From an uncultured Bacteroidota bacterium (GTDB taxonomy: Bacteria; Bacteroidota; Bacteroidia; Flavobacteriales; Flavobacteriaceae): a DNA stretch of 64,000 bases. The notes below the pieces were generated by a model. It saw nothing but the letters and a program-made list of their open reading frames with translations. It made no database searches and had not been told where the DNA came from. The stretch spans positions 43,005 through 107,004 of the forward strand of contig CACNQJ010000005.1 of assembly GCA_902622575.1 (NCBI GenBank), in the 5' to 3' direction. Numbering within the stretch: position 1 is the first letter of the stretch; every line of letters begins with the position of its first letter. Positions 1 to 10,122 of the stretch are shown piece after piece. Both the position numbers and the translations under genes were made by a program.

Positions 1-1602
1 AATAATGAAACGTACATTTTAAATTTGATTGATACCCCCGGTCATGTAGACTTCTCTTACGAGGTTTCTCGATCTATTGCTGCTTGTGAGGGTGCTTTAC
101 TAATTGTTGATGCAGCTCAAAGTGTTCAAGCACAAACCATTTCTAACTTATATTTGGCTCTGGAAAATGATTTAGAAATCATTCCTGTTCTAAATAAAAT
201 TGATTTACCCTCAGCTAAACCCGAAGAAGTTTCTGATGATATTGTTGATTTGTTGGGTTGTAACGAAAACGACATTATTAATGCCTCTGCTAAAACAGGA
301 GAAGGAATAGGAGAAATTCTTGAGGCTATAATTGACAGGGTCCCTCCTCCAAAAACTAGCGATAGTAATGATTTAAAGGCTTTAATTTTTGATTCTGTCT
401 ATAATCCTTTTAGGGGAATTGAAATATATTTTAGGGTTTTCTCTGGTAAAATATCCAAAGGGCAGCAAATAAAATTTTGTGCAACTGGAAAAAAATATTT
501 TGCTGATGAAGTAGGCACACTTAACCTAAAACAGCAGCCTAAACAAAGCATTGGAACAGGTGATGTTGGGTATCTAATAACTGGAATCAAAAATGCAAAA
601 GAAATTAAAGTCGGAGATACTATTGTTGATGGCGATTATGATGGCACTGATGCAATTTCAGGATTTGAGGAAGTAAAACCAATGGTGTTCGCTGGAATTT
701 ACCCTGTTGATAGTGATGATTATGAGGATCTCCGTTCCTCCATGGAAAAGCTTCAGCTAAATGATGCCTCTTTGGTCTTTGCGCCTGAAAGCTCCTCTGC
801 CTTGGGGTTTGGTTTTAGATGTGGTTTTTTAGGAATGCTCCATTTGGAAATAATTCAAGAAAGGCTAGACAGAGAATTTAACATGGCTGTTATAACAACT
901 GTTCCTAATGTGTCATATCATGCATACACAAAAAAACAGTCTGATGAAAAAATAATAGTTAATACTCCGTCTGACTTACCAGAGCCGTCTTTTTTAGACA
1001 GGGTTGAAGAGCCATATATAAAAGCTTCAATAATTACAAAGTCTGATTTTGTTGGGCCAGTAATGAATTTGTGTATAGAAAAAAGAGGAGAAATAACGAA
1101 TCAAACCTACTTAACTACCGAAAGAGTAGAGCTTTCTTTTGACATGCCTTTGGCTGAAATTGTTTTTGATTTCTACGACAGGCTAAAGTCAATATCCAAA
1201 GGCTATGCTTCTTTTGACTACAGCCCGTTAGGCTTCAAAAAATCTAAGCTTATTAGACTTGATCTTCTTTTAAATGGAAATCCTGTTGATGCTCTGTCTG
1301 CCTTAATTCATTTTGATAATGCTTACAGAATGGGTAAAAAGATATGTGAAAAACTAAAAGAGCTTATTCCTAGACAACAATTTGATATTCCAGTTCAAGC
1401 TGCAATTGGGTCTAAAATTATTGCTCGTGAAACAATTAAGGCCGTACGAAAGGATGTTACAGCTAAATGCTACGGAGGTGATATTACTAGAAAGAGAAAG
1501 CTACTAGAAAATCAAAAGAAGGGAAAGAAAAAGATGAGGCAAATTGGAAATGTAGAAATACCTCAACAAGCTTTCATGGCTGTTCTGAAATTAAATGACT
1601 AG
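1..1602 (+). CDS. lepA: Elongation factor 4 (LepA), 5' end cut off by the window
   Basis: Translational GTPase that binds the ribosome and is thought to back-translocate or remodel stalled elongation complexes. The open frame runs from base 1, so 533 residues are visible against roughly 600 for the family; the P-loop (G1) is outside the window. Seen: the G3 motif DTPGHVDF at the very start, G4 NKIDLP, an SAKTGEGI stretch for G5, the LepA-typical [14 protein letters not shown] segment in the EF-G-like domain, and the C-terminal LepA-specific domain with [16 protein letters not shown] and the end [15 protein letters not shown]. The next gene starts 8 bases downstream on the same strand. Identity is secure. 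Confidence 0.97.
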   Translation, partial: NNETYILNLIDTPGHVDFSYEVSRSIAACEGALLIVDAAQSVQAQTISNLYLALENDLEIIPVLNKIDLPSAKPEEVSDDIVDLLGCNENDIINASAKTGEGIGEILEAIIDRVPPPKTSDSNDLKALIFDSVYNPFRGIEIYFRVFSGKISKGQQIKFCATGKKYFADEVGTLNLKQQPKQSIGTGDVGYLITGIKNAKEIKVGDTIVDGDYDGTDAISGFEEVKPMVFAGIYPVDSDDYEDLRSSMEKLQLNDASLVFAPESSSALGFGFRCGFLGMLHLEIIQERLDREFNMAVITTVPNVSYHAYTKKQSDEKIIVNTPSDLPEPSFLDRVEEPYIKASIITKSDFVGPVMNLCIEKRGEITNQTYLTTERVELSFDMPLAEIVFDFYDRLKSISKGYASFDYSPLGFKKSKLIRLDLLLNGNPVDALSALIHFDNAYRMGKKICEKLKELIPRQQFDIPVQAAIGSKIIARETIKAVRKDVTAKCYGGDITRKRKLLENQKKGKKKMRQIGNVEIPQQAFMAVLKLND

Positions 1603-1610
1603 TTTTAGAT

Positions 1611-2393
1611 ATGAAAAACATATGGCACATAGCCTTTCTTTTTTTTATACTTCTTTCATGTGATGATGATAAGGACTGTTGTCCATCTGGCTCTGATGAC
1701 AATGAGGTAACAATTCCATTAAGCCTCTATCAAAAAATATATAAAACTACTTCTGATATCTATATAGAAAATGGCTTCGTTTACATAAATACCGACGGTG
1801 TGCCAGATCACAAAAGCCCTTATTTTTTAGGTACTCAATGGGAAAGTGAAAAATATGTGCCGTATGACGGCTCAAATCCATTTGTTACAAATTTTAATTT
1901 TAACCCGAATAGAATTTCAGAGGGGAACATTAGGTTTAAAATCCCTATAAGCCCTAAAAAATCTTCTACAACAACACCCACTTCAATGGGGCCAATTGGT
2001 GTTTCATTAAATGGGGTTCCCTTTTACAATCAATATGCGGGTGGCGGCGCTCCATTGTCTAATGAAATTAATTCTTTTGACCAATACAACGGCCATCCTG
2101 CACCTGGAAGAGGGGGTGGTGGAGGAAGATATCATTATCACATGGAGCCTTTTTGGCTTACACAGAACTATGGAAAAAATACACTTCTTGGATTTTTACT
2201 TGATGGATTTCCAATCTATGGGCCAGAGGAAAACGGTAGTGAGTTAAACAGCAGTGACTTAGATAATCACCACGGACACTCTCACCCAACGTCGGATTTT
2301 CCTGGCGGAGTTTACCATTATCACATAACTTCAGATGCTCCATATTTAAATGGAGTTGGTTATTATGGTGCTCCTGGCACAGTTAATGAATAA
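1611..2393 (+). CDS. YHYH-domain lipoprotein
   Basis: Secreted lipoprotein of unknown function. A hydrophobic N-terminus ends in a lipobox (LLSC, Cys17), followed by an acidic, Cys-containing linker (DDDKDCC). Two copies of the family signature YHYH occur at residues 174-177 and 235-238, with a glycine-rich run before the first and a His-rich HHGHSH segment (about 220-225) before the second. This arrangement matches the YHYH family (PF14240), whose function is not known; the clustered histidines suggest metal binding, which is inference. It lies 8 bases after lepA and may be read through from it. No T9SS C-terminal sorting domain is visible; the protein ends shortly after the second YHYH. Confidence 0.85.
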   Translation: MKNIWHIAFLFFILLSCDDDKDCCPSGSDDNEVTIPLSLYQKIYKTTSDIYIENGFVYINTDGVPDHKSPYFLGTQWESEKYVPYDGSNPFVTNFNFNPNRISEGNIRFKIPISPKKSSTTTPTSMGPIGVSLNGVPFYNQYAGGGAPLSNEINSFDQYNGHPAPGRGGGGGRYHYHMEPFWLTQNYGKNTLLGFLLDGFPIYGPEENGSELNSSDLDNHHGHSHPTSDFPGGVYHYHITSDAPYLNGVGYYGAPGTVNE

Positions 2394-2403
2394 ATTATTT
2401 TTT

Positions 2404-2424
2404 AAAGAAATTATTTCTTTATTT
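2404..2424 (+). terminator. Weak AT-only hairpin after the YHYH gene
   Basis: AAAGAAA (2404-2410), loop TTA, TTTCTTT (2414-2420), then ATTTT. A seven-pair, mostly A-T stem followed by a short T run, lying in the 39-base gap before the permease gene. It could be a weak intrinsic terminator; the stem is too AT-rich to be confident. Confidence 0.3.
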
Positions 2425-2432
2425 TAGAAAAA

Positions 2433-4607
2433 ATGAAAAAACTTCAAAGAACCCTCTCCTTGCCGGGCGCTATAGCGGTTAGTATTGGAGGAATGCTTAG
2501 TGGTATTTTTGTATTGCCAGGATTAGCTGTGGGCATAACCGGCTCCTCTGTTTGGCTTGCATTTTTAGTTGCTGCTTTTTGTATTCTTCCTGCTGTCTTA
2601 TCAAAATCTGAGCTCGCAACTGCAATGCCTAGGTCTGGTGGAACCTATGTATATATTGAAAGGGCTTTTGGACCTTTATTCGGAACAATTGCGGGGATTG
2701 GTCTTTGGCTTTCTCTATTACTGAAAAGTGCTTTTTCTCTAGTGGGCCTTAGCGCATATTTATATGTTCTAATTGAGGTTGATTCTAGTCTTACAAAATC
2801 TATTGCGCTAATAGCTCTGCTTATTATTTTATTACTGAATATTTTTGGTGTAAAAAAAGTTGAAAAAACACAGCTTGTAATTGTTTCTATCAGCCTGCTT
2901 GCATTGATATTCATTGTTTTTTTAGGATTTAGCAGCTACGATTCTAAACTGACAGAGCCTATTTTCTTAGACGGAAGCTCTGGTTTTATTACTGGTGTTG
3001 CATTTCTATATATTTCTTATGCTGGTGTTACAAAAATTGCAGCTATAGCTGGTGAAATAAAAAACCCTGAAAAAAACCTTCCTCGAACAATGATTATTTC
3101 CTTGTTTTTGATAACATGTATTTATGTTTTAGTTGCTCTTGTTTTAGTTGGAAATGTTGAGGCTAGTGTTTTAGCAACGGATATTAAGCCAATTCATACT
3201 CTTTTTCAGAGTATTGGTGGTAACTATTTTGGTTATGCTGCTGGTGTCGTTGGGGTTATTACATTAATGTCCATGGCGAATTCTGGGGTGTTGGCATCTT
3301 CAAGATTCCCTTTTGCTATGTCAAAAGATAGACTGATGCCAAGTTATCTAGGAAAAATAAGCTCAAAATTTTTAACACCTGTACCTGCTATTTTAACAAC
3401 ATCAACAATTATTGGTTTGGCTATTGTTTTTCTTGATGTCGTGAAAATAGCAAAACTGGCAAGTGCTTTTAAAGTATTGATGTTTATTTTTAATGAGCTT
3501 TCTGTTATTGTGCTCAGAGAAACAAATGCACAGTGGTATAAACCATCTTTTAGATCACCTCTTTACCCATATGTTCAAATTTTTGGAATTTTAAGCGGAA
3601 TAGTATTGTTATCATATTTGGGTATAATGCCGTTGTTGTCTGTATTTGGTGTTTTTGTGCTTGGGGTTATAATTTTTATTATTTATGGTAGCAAGACTGA
3701 AAGAAGTGGTGTTATTTCAAATTATGGTTTTTTGTCTTTTTTATTTAAAGGAAAAACATCTGAAAAAAATGTTGCAGATTTAAGCGCTTCATCAACCCTC
3801 AATGAAGACATAAGTAATGTGAATGCTGAAATAGTTGTTCCTTTGTTGGGCGATGAAACCTCTACCGAAATGTTGGTTGAGATAGCGTCATCAATTAATG
3901 ATAAGTCAAAGATTAACACGATAAACCTATTGGAGGTTCCTAATCAAACCTTTTTGGAGGCAATTGACCTGAATACTCCAGCTTCGGAGTCCAAAAGAAG
4001 AAGATTAGAAAAACTAAAAAAATATAAAAATTTAAAAATTTCTTATGAAACCATTGCCACTCATGATGTAGCAAGTTCTATTGACAACATAACCGGACAA
4101 AGCAAGTGCAAGTGGTTGGTTATGGAATGGGACGGAAGAGAAAATGCTGGAATATTTGTTGGAAATCCAATTGGTTGGTTATTAAGAAATGTAAACTCAA
4201 ATCTTGCTCTGTTTAAAGATAATGGCGTAAGAAGGTTTTCAAAAGTATTAATTGCGCTTAGACCTGGCCGAAGAAATCAATCATTCATTAATATAGCTGA
4301 TAAAATTTGTGAACATTTTGGGGCCTCGCTGACCTTATTAAATATTATTTCCGAAAACGAAAGAAAAACCAGTTCTCTTCAAAAAACATCTGAGGAATTG
4401 ATTTCATCGACTAAATCAAAATCTGAGCTTGTAATTTTAAAAAGCAACAACCCTGTTGAAACCATTTCTGAAGAGTCTGCCAGCTACGACCTTCTTATTT
4501 TAGGAACCCCAGAAAAAGACAATTGGATAAATGTTCTTTTTGGAGCAGGAGAGGATCGCTTTGTTAAGATGGCTGCATGCTCAGTTCTAAGACTGACTAT
4601 AAGATAA
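2433..4607 (+). CDS. APC-superfamily amino acid permease with C-terminal universal-stress (Usp) domains
   Basis: Membrane transporter for amino acids or related amines; the substrate cannot be read from the sequence. Residues 1 to about 430 form the APC core: a glycine-rich first helix (SIGGMLSGIFVLPG), then about 12 hydrophobic segments. From about residue 465 the protein is soluble and resembles two Usp-like alpha/beta domains in tandem. The second begins near RRFSKVLIALRPG and ends with the typical LLILGTPEKDNW and a terminal strand SVLRLTIR. At 724 residues it is much longer than a plain permease (about 450-500). APC-Usp fusions are known in Bacteroidota and archaea. The Usp part probably senses nucleotide or energy state and gates transport; this is inference. 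Confidence 0.88.
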   Translation: MKKLQRTLSLPGAIAVSIGGMLSGIFVLPGLAVGITGSSVWLAFLVAAFCILPAVLSKSELATAMPRSGGTYVYIERAFGPLFGTIAGIGLWLSLLLKSAFSLVGLSAYLYVLIEVDSSLTKSIALIALLIILLLNIFGVKKVEKTQLVIVSISLLALIFIVFLGFSSYDSKLTEPIFLDGSSGFITGVAFLYISYAGVTKIAAIAGEIKNPEKNLPRTMIISLFLITCIYVLVALVLVGNVEASVLATDIKPIHTLFQSIGGNYFGYAAGVVGVITLMSMANSGVLASSRFPFAMSKDRLMPSYLGKISSKFLTPVPAILTTSTIIGLAIVFLDVVKIAKLASAFKVLMFIFNELSVIVLRETNAQWYKPSFRSPLYPYVQIFGILSGIVLLSYLGIMPLLSVFGVFVLGVIIFIIYGSKTERSGVISNYGFLSFLFKGKTSEKNVADLSASSTLNEDISNVNAEIVVPLLGDETSTEMLVEIASSINDKSKINTINLLEVPNQTFLEAIDLNTPASESKRRRLEKLKKYKNLKISYETIATHDVASSIDNITGQSKCKWLVMEWDGRENAGIFVGNPIGWLLRNVNSNLALFKDNGVRRFSKVLIALRPGRRNQSFINIADKICEHFGASLTLLNIISENERKTSSLQKTSEELISSTKSKSELVILKSNNPVETISEESASYDLLILGTPEKDNWINVLFGAGEDRFVKMAACSVLRLTIR

Positions 4608-4625
4608 TTCTTTACATTTACAATA

Positions 4626-5480
4626 ATGATTATTCATTCTATACAGGCAGGAAACTTTAAGCTTGACGGTGGAGCCATGTTTGGGGTTGTGCCAAAATCT
4701 CTTTGGCAGAAAACAAACCCTGCGGACCCTGACAACATGATTGACATGTGTGCAAGATGCATGTTGATAGAAAATGGAGACAAATTAATTCTGGTGGATA
4801 CTGGTATGGGGAATAAACAGTCTGACAAATTTTTTAGTTATTACAAAAGGTGGGGTGATTTTGATTTAGTTAAATCAATAAATGATGCAGGTTTTAGTAT
4901 TAACGATGTCACAGATGTTTTATTAACACACCTGCACTTCGACCATTGTGGCGGTGCTGTTGTCTGGAATAAAAACAAAGACAGGCATGAGGTTCAATTT
5001 AAAAATGCTAAATATTGGTCAAATGAAAGTCATTGGAACTGGGCAACAAAACCAAATCCCAGAGAAAAGGCCTCATTCCTTGATGAAAACCTTTTGCCGA
5101 TAAAAGAGTCTGGTCGACTGAACTTCATAAAAAATCCCTCAAGTAAATTTGTATATAACGATGAATTAGGAATCGATATTCTTTGTGTGGATGGACATAC
5201 TGAAAAACAGATGATACCAAAAGTCAAACACAGAGGCAAAGAGCTGGTTTATGCCGCAGATCTAATACCTACAGCTGGCCATATACCTGTCCCATATATA
5301 ATGGGCTACGACGTTAGACCTCTTTTAACAATGAAAGAAAAAACAAGTTTTCTTATGGATGCTTGTGAAAAAGGCTACAGCTTATTTATGGAGCATGACC
5401 CATACAATGAAATAATTTCACTAAAAAAAACAGAAAAAGGCATAAGATTTGACAACTCTTTTTCACTAGATGAACTATAA
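4626..5480 (+). CDS. Metallo-beta-lactamase-fold hydrolase
   Basis: Predicted zinc hydrolase of the MBL fold, 284 residues with no signal peptide, so cytoplasmic. The metal site is complete: THLHFDH at residues 101-107 (His102, His104, Asp106, His107), His191 in DGHTEKQ, Asp212 in YAADLIPT and His257 in MEHDP. The N-terminal strand-rich part and the MCARCMLIENGDKLILVDTG stretch (about 41-60) resemble the quorum-quenching lactonase / AttM-like branch, but substrate cannot be assigned. It starts 18 bases after the permease stop; TACATTTA (one mismatch from the -7 consensus) lies just upstream, so it may have its own promoter. Three bases separate it from the M1 peptidase gene. Confidence 0.88.
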   Translation: MIIHSIQAGNFKLDGGAMFGVVPKSLWQKTNPADPDNMIDMCARCMLIENGDKLILVDTGMGNKQSDKFFSYYKRWGDFDLVKSINDAGFSINDVTDVLLTHLHFDHCGGAVVWNKNKDRHEVQFKNAKYWSNESHWNWATKPNPREKASFLDENLLPIKESGRLNFIKNPSSKFVYNDELGIDILCVDGHTEKQMIPKVKHRGKELVYAADLIPTAGHIPVPYIMGYDVRPLLTMKEKTSFLMDACEKGYSLFMEHDPYNEIISLKKTEKGIRFDNSFSLDEL

Positions 5481-5482
5481 CT

Positions 5483-7279
5483 ATGATTAGAATAATATTT
5501 GTTTTTATTGCTTTCCAGCTTTCTTTTTCTCAAAACTACTGGCAACAACATGTTGAGTACGAAATGAATATTGATGTTGATGTTTCGGATTTTACTTATG
5601 ACGGTGATCAGTCAATAATTTATACCAACAACTCCAACGATACTATCAACAAGGTTTATTATCATTTGTTTTTCAATGCTTTTAAACCGAACAGTCAAAT
5701 GGATACTCGTTCAAGAACCATAAGAGACCCCGACAGGAGGGTTGGAAGCAGAATAGTTATGCTGGAAGAAAAAGATTATGGAGACATAAGCGTTTCTTCG
5801 CTAAAGCAAGATGGCAAGGATGTTTATTATGAGGTAAAAGAGACTATTATGTTAGCGAGGCTAAACAAGCCTTTATTGCCGGGCAAAAAAACTAAGCTTA
5901 GTATGATTTTCACCGCTCAGGTGCCACTACAAATTAGAAGATCTGGAAAACTTAACAAAGAAGGCGTAGACATGACAATGACTCAGTGGTTTCCAAAGCT
6001 TGCAGAGTATGATGCAGAAGGCTGGCATCCCAATCCTTACATCGGACGAGAGTTTCATGGTGTATGGGGAAACTATTCTGTTAACATAACAATTGATAAA
6101 GACTATGTGGTGGGCGGTACTGGCTATTTACAAAACGCGAATGAGATTGGTCATGGATATACAGAAAAAGAGCCGAAAAAAAATGATTCTGAAACAAACA
6201 CTTGGAAATTTTACGCTCCTAACGTACACGATTTTGCATGGGCTGCTGACCCAGACTATATACACGACATCAAAAAGTCTGAATCTGGTGTGGATCTTCA
6301 TTTTTTCTATAAGTCTACAGTTAATGTTGAAGACTGGAAAAAACTTCAAGATGATTCAGTGTTGTTGATGAAGTTTTTTGAGGAAAACATCGGCCCCTAT
6401 CCATGGAAGCAATACTCAATAATCCAGGGTGGTGACGGTGGAATGGAATATGCTATGTGCACAATGATTACCGGTGAGCGATCTTATTCTAGCCTTCTTG
6501 GTGTTACGGCTCACGAAATGGCGCACGCATGGTTCCAGCACCTACTAGCAACTAATGAAGCTAAGCATGCTTGGATGGATGAAGGGTTTACAGAATACAT
6601 AACTTCACTTTCGGTAAACTTCGTAAACAACGAAACCCCTGAGTTCCCTCACAAAAGCAGTTATGATAGATATTATCTTTTAGCAAAATCTGGTTTTGAA
6701 CAAGCCCAAACAATACACTCAGACAGATACGACTATAATTTTGCTTATGGCGCTTCAGCATACAGTAAGGGCTCCGTTTTTCTTTCTCAACTTGGCTATA
6801 TAATAGGCAAAGAGAATTTAAACAAGACGCTGAGAAGATATTATGAGGAATTTAAGTTTAAACACCCAACCCCAAATGATTTTAAAAGAATTGCCGAAAA
6901 AGTTTCTGACCTTGAGCTTGAATGGTATTTAAATGAGTGGACAAGAACGCCTCACAAAATAGATTATGGAATTGATGTGTCATCACTAGGAGATGAGCGT
7001 GTAATAACTTTGAAAAGAAAGGCGAGAATTCCTATGCCAATTGAAGTTGTTGTGTCTTTTGAAGATGGTTCATCTGAAATGTATTACATTCCTAATGATC
7101 TGTTGTATGGCTATAAAACCTTTAATGATGATGTTTATTTAATGGAGGCTTGGAATTGGGCGTCAACTGAATATGAGTTTACAGTACAAGGAAATAAAAG
7201 AGTAACTAAAGTTGAAATCGACCCCTCTAAAAGAATTGCCGATGTAAACCAGATGGATAATTCTGTTGAAATAAACTAA
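5483..7279 (+). CDS. M1-family metallopeptidase (aminopeptidase-like), exported
   Basis: Gluzincin peptidase. A short hydrophobic N-terminus (IIFVFIAFQLSFSQ) looks like a signal peptide, so it should act outside the cytoplasm. The zinc site is complete: HEMAH at residues 344-348 and Glu367 in WMDEGFTEY, matching HExxH-x18-E. The exopeptidase motif GAMEN appears as GGMEY (319-323). An N-terminal beta domain (about 20-260) precedes the catalytic core, and a C-terminal beta-sandwich follows; the long alpha-helical domain of full M1 enzymes is missing, as in many Bacteroidota M1 proteins of about 600 residues. It probably cleaves N-terminal residues from imported or periplasmic peptides. Its stop codon overlaps the rnpA start by one base. 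Confidence 0.93.
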   Translation: MIRIIFVFIAFQLSFSQNYWQQHVEYEMNIDVDVSDFTYDGDQSIIYTNNSNDTINKVYYHLFFNAFKPNSQMDTRSRTIRDPDRRVGSRIVMLEEKDYGDISVSSLKQDGKDVYYEVKETIMLARLNKPLLPGKKTKLSMIFTAQVPLQIRRSGKLNKEGVDMTMTQWFPKLAEYDAEGWHPNPYIGREFHGVWGNYSVNITIDKDYVVGGTGYLQNANEIGHGYTEKEPKKNDSETNTWKFYAPNVHDFAWAADPDYIHDIKKSESGVDLHFFYKSTVNVEDWKKLQDDSVLLMKFFEENIGPYPWKQYSIIQGGDGGMEYAMCTMITGERSYSSLLGVTAHEMAHAWFQHLLATNEAKHAWMDEGFTEYITSLSVNFVNNETPEFPHKSSYDRYYLLAKSGFEQAQTIHSDRYDYNFAYGASAYSKGSVFLSQLGYIIGKENLNKTLRRYYEEFKFKHPTPNDFKRIAEKVSDLELEWYLNEWTRTPHKIDYGIDVSSLGDERVITLKRKARIPMPIEVVVSFEDGSSEMYYIPNDLLYGYKTFNDDVYLMEAWNWASTEYEFTVQGNKRVTKVEIDPSKRIADVNQMDNSVEIN

Positions 7280-7608
7280 TGAGCCAATACATTAAAAACA
7301 AGAAAAAAATTGATCTTATTTTTGAAAAAGGCTCTACAATAAAAGGCAATGGGCTTTTACTCAAAACCTATAATTTTGAAGATGGTCTTGTTGAGTTTGG
7401 TGTAAGCGTGTCAAAAAAACTTTATCCCTCTGCAGTAAAAAGAAATCTTATTAAAAGGAGAATTAAAGAACAAATAAAAAGCCTAGGGCTTGTTGGCTTG
7501 ATGTCAAAGGGTATCTCTTTTTTTATGATTTATACGTCACGAGAAATTCTATCCTCAAAAGAAATAAGAGAAGGTATTGTAGACTTGATGAAAAAGCAAG
7601 GGCTATAG
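7279..7608 (+). CDS. rnpA: Ribonuclease P protein component
   Basis: Protein subunit of RNase P, which removes the 5' leader from precursor tRNAs together with the catalytic RNA. 109 residues, normal for the family. The RNR signature is present in SAVKRNLIKRRIKE, preceded by the beta-strand element VEFGVSVSKKLYP. In many bacteria rnpA is beside rpmH and dnaA; here it is instead coupled to the M1 peptidase gene (start and stop share one base), as in other Flavobacteriia. It converges on the S9 peptidase gene with only 7 bases between stops and no obvious hairpin. Confidence 0.93.
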   Translation: MSQYIKNKKKIDLIFEKGSTIKGNGLLLKTYNFEDGLVEFGVSVSKKLYPSAVKRNLIKRRIKEQIKSLGLVGLMSKGISFFMIYTSREILSSKEIREGIVDLMKKQGL

Positions 7609-7615
7609 CTCTTTC

Positions 7616-10027
7616 TTATTTATTTTTGACATATTTTTCAAGCCATTGATCTTGTTCCCAAAGAACATGATAAATACTTTCTTTTGAAGCATATCCGTGA
7701 CTTTCCTTGGGTAGCATTACTAGTCTTACTGTGGCTCCTAGCCCTTTCAATGCATTAAAATACCTTTCACTTTGCATTGGGTAAGTTCCTGAATTATTAT
7801 CATCTTCTCCGTGAATCAATAATAGTGGAGTTTTCATTTTATCGGCATGCATAAAAGGAGACATAGTATAGTAAACATTAGGGGCTTCCCAATAGCTTCT
7901 CTCCTCGCTTTGAAAACCAAATGGTGTTAACGTTCTGTTATAGGCTCCGCTTCTTGCAATTCCTGCAGCATAAAGATTGCTGTGCGAAAGTAGATTTGCA
8001 ACCATAAAGGCTCCATAACTATGTCCCCCAACGGCAACTTTTGATCTATCAATATATCCCATTTTATCTACAGCATCTATAGCGGCCTTACCGTTTGCCA
8101 CCAATTGTTTTCTAAAGCTATCATTAGGCTCCTCATCACCTTCGCCAATAATTGGAAATGAAGCATCATCTAATATTACGTAGCCTTTAGTTACCCAATA
8201 AATCATGGAGCCGTAATAAGGATATGTGAATTCATTGGAGTTTTTATTATTTTGCGATGCGCTTTTCCTGTCTTTAAACTCTCTTGGATACGCCCACAGT
8301 ATCATTGGCCTTTTTTCCTTTTTTTCCTCATCATAGTCAATAGGTAAATAAAGAATTCCCGATAACTCTACCCCGTCATCTCTTGTATATGTTATAGTCT
8401 GTTTTTTTACTCTTTGAAGTTCTTCAAAAGGATTTTTAAAATCAGTAATCTTATTGAGCCTGTTACTGTTGATTTTTTTAAAATAATAGTTTGGGTACTC
8501 CGTAGGAGACTCTATTCTTACAACTATTTGGTTTTTTGAAGGATCATAATCTTGAATGGACTCAACTTTATCTGTGTATTCGGATTGATAAACTCTTTTT
8601 TTACTGAAGCTTGAAGTGCTAACCTTGTCTATAAAGGGAAATTGACCTTTGCTTGTAAAGCCTGATCCTCTAAGGAAAGCGCTGCCAGAATGTATCATTA
8701 AAACACTTCGATTAAAGTCATTTCTTTGTTTCAGAAAAGACCCCGGATCGCTGTAAATATCTTGATAATTTCTGTCGCTTATGATTTTGGGCAAAGAGCT
8801 GTTGTCTGAGGGATTAAAGGCGTATGCCTTTGTGTTTCTCGTGTTCCACCAACGATCATAGGCTATTGCTAAATTATCATTGCCCCAGTCAATTCCTGCA
8901 TAGCGATTGATTGTTTTTATCAAGCTTCTTCCCTCTCCATTGAATGGCTCCTCTAATTCAAAAACCTCATCTCTGTAATCAACCTTGTTGGCTGGATCGC
9001 CACCATCCAATGCTTCAACATAAATTAATGTAGATGCTTTATCGCTTCTCCAACTGTAGCTTCGTTTTCCTTTACTGGTTGACATAAAACCTTTTGGTAA
9101 TTCCTCAATTAAGGGTGTGTTCAATATGTTCGCAACAAAATCTCCATCCTTAGAATAGATGTCTGTTATGGATGGGAACCTGCTGTATGTAACCAGATAT
9201 GAAAAGGGTTTATTGATTTTGGTAACCATAACGTAATTTCCGTCTGGAGATAGGCTAATGCCTCTATACATAGCATCATCAAGCCATTTTTCTGACTGAC
9301 CGCTTGTTGAGACCTTATATATGCTTGAGGTTGCAAGTTGTTCAAAATTATGCTCATCAGAGCTGTTTTTTAACAAATCTTGATATGTTCTATTTTGTGC
9401 TTTTTCTCCAAAATTTGTGGAAACAGTGGGGCCCTCTGGAACTATTGTGTTTGTATCAATTAGTGGCTTCCTGTTTTCAGAAATCATTTTTACCAACATA
9501 GACTGACTATCCGCATTCCAGTTTATAACATCTCCAATATTTGCGTTTAACACCGGCTCAGTAAGTTTGGTTACACTTCCATCCTTCAAATTTAACAACC
9601 AAAGCTCTACGCCAGTTTTAGTTGTATTTGTTAAGGCTATTTTTGTTTGGTCAGGCGACCAATTAAGGTTACTCAGCTTTGCATTTTCTGGTAAACCTTT
9701 AACCTGAGCTACTTCAGCATTTTTATCTTTAAGGTTTTTAATTTTAACATCATTATAATAGGTTGTCCTACTTCCTATGTTAGTCTTTGGGTCTATTCTT
9801 AATCCGCCAAGCCTAAGTTCTTTTGCAGAAAGCGTTTCTATGGTTTTATAATTGTCTCTATACAGAAAAACCATATAGTTTTTACCGTCGTCATACTGAA
9901 CAGATGGGGGTCTTTCAAATTCAACTAAATCTAAAATTTCTTTTGATGGTTTTTGATATTTTATATTTTCTTGCGCGGCTAAGGATAAAGTAATTAGTGT
10001 GGCTAAAAAGAAGTGTATTTTTTTCAT
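7616..10027 (-). CDS. S9-family serine peptidase (prolyl-oligopeptidase type), exported
   Basis: Large secreted or periplasmic peptidase of about 803 residues, N-terminal beta-propeller plus C-terminal alpha/beta-hydrolase. I start it at MKKIHFFLATLITLSLAAQ, which gives a clean signal peptide; an in-frame ATG 39 bases upstream (10066) would put 13 unneeded residues in front. With this start the triad is Ser670 in GGHSYGAF, Asp743 in HGEDDNNSG and His777 in ESHGYAS. The propeller carries TolB/WD-like blades such as NLNWSPDQTKIAL and GISLSPDGNYVMV. It probably degrades oligopeptides outside the cytoplasm. It is a single-gene unit, divergent from the EEP gene and converging on rnpA. Confidence 0.94.
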   Translation of the reverse strand: MKKIHFFLATLITLSLAAQENIKYQKPSKEILDLVEFERPPSVQYDDGKNYMVFLYRDNYKTIETLSAKELRLGGLRIDPKTNIGSRTTYYNDVKIKNLKDKNAEVAQVKGLPENAKLSNLNWSPDQTKIALTNTTKTGVELWLLNLKDGSVTKLTEPVLNANIGDVINWNADSQSMLVKMISENRKPLIDTNTIVPEGPTVSTNFGEKAQNRTYQDLLKNSSDEHNFEQLATSSIYKVSTSGQSEKWLDDAMYRGISLSPDGNYVMVTKINKPFSYLVTYSRFPSITDIYSKDGDFVANILNTPLIEELPKGFMSTSKGKRSYSWRSDKASTLIYVEALDGGDPANKVDYRDEVFELEEPFNGEGRSLIKTINRYAGIDWGNDNLAIAYDRWWNTRNTKAYAFNPSDNSSLPKIISDRNYQDIYSDPGSFLKQRNDFNRSVLMIHSGSAFLRGSGFTSKGQFPFIDKVSTSSFSKKRVYQSEYTDKVESIQDYDPSKNQIVVRIESPTEYPNYYFKKINSNRLNKITDFKNPFEELQRVKKQTITYTRDDGVELSGILYLPIDYDEEKKEKRPMILWAYPREFKDRKSASQNNKNSNEFTYPYYGSMIYWVTKGYVILDDASFPIIGEGDEEPNDSFRKQLVANGKAAIDAVDKMGYIDRSKVAVGGHSYGAFMVANLLSHSNLYAAGIARSGAYNRTLTPFGFQSEERSYWEAPNVYYTMSPFMHADKMKTPLLLIHGEDDNNSGTYPMQSERYFNALKGLGATVRLVMLPKESHGYASKESIYHVLWEQDQWLEKYVKNK

Positions 10028-10122
10028 GCTTAAATCTAATAAAAAGTTTGAGACTTTTTCATTCATCTTATTTTCATTAAATTAAATTGTGTTTTATAAT
10101 AAGCACGTAAACCGTTAGTATT

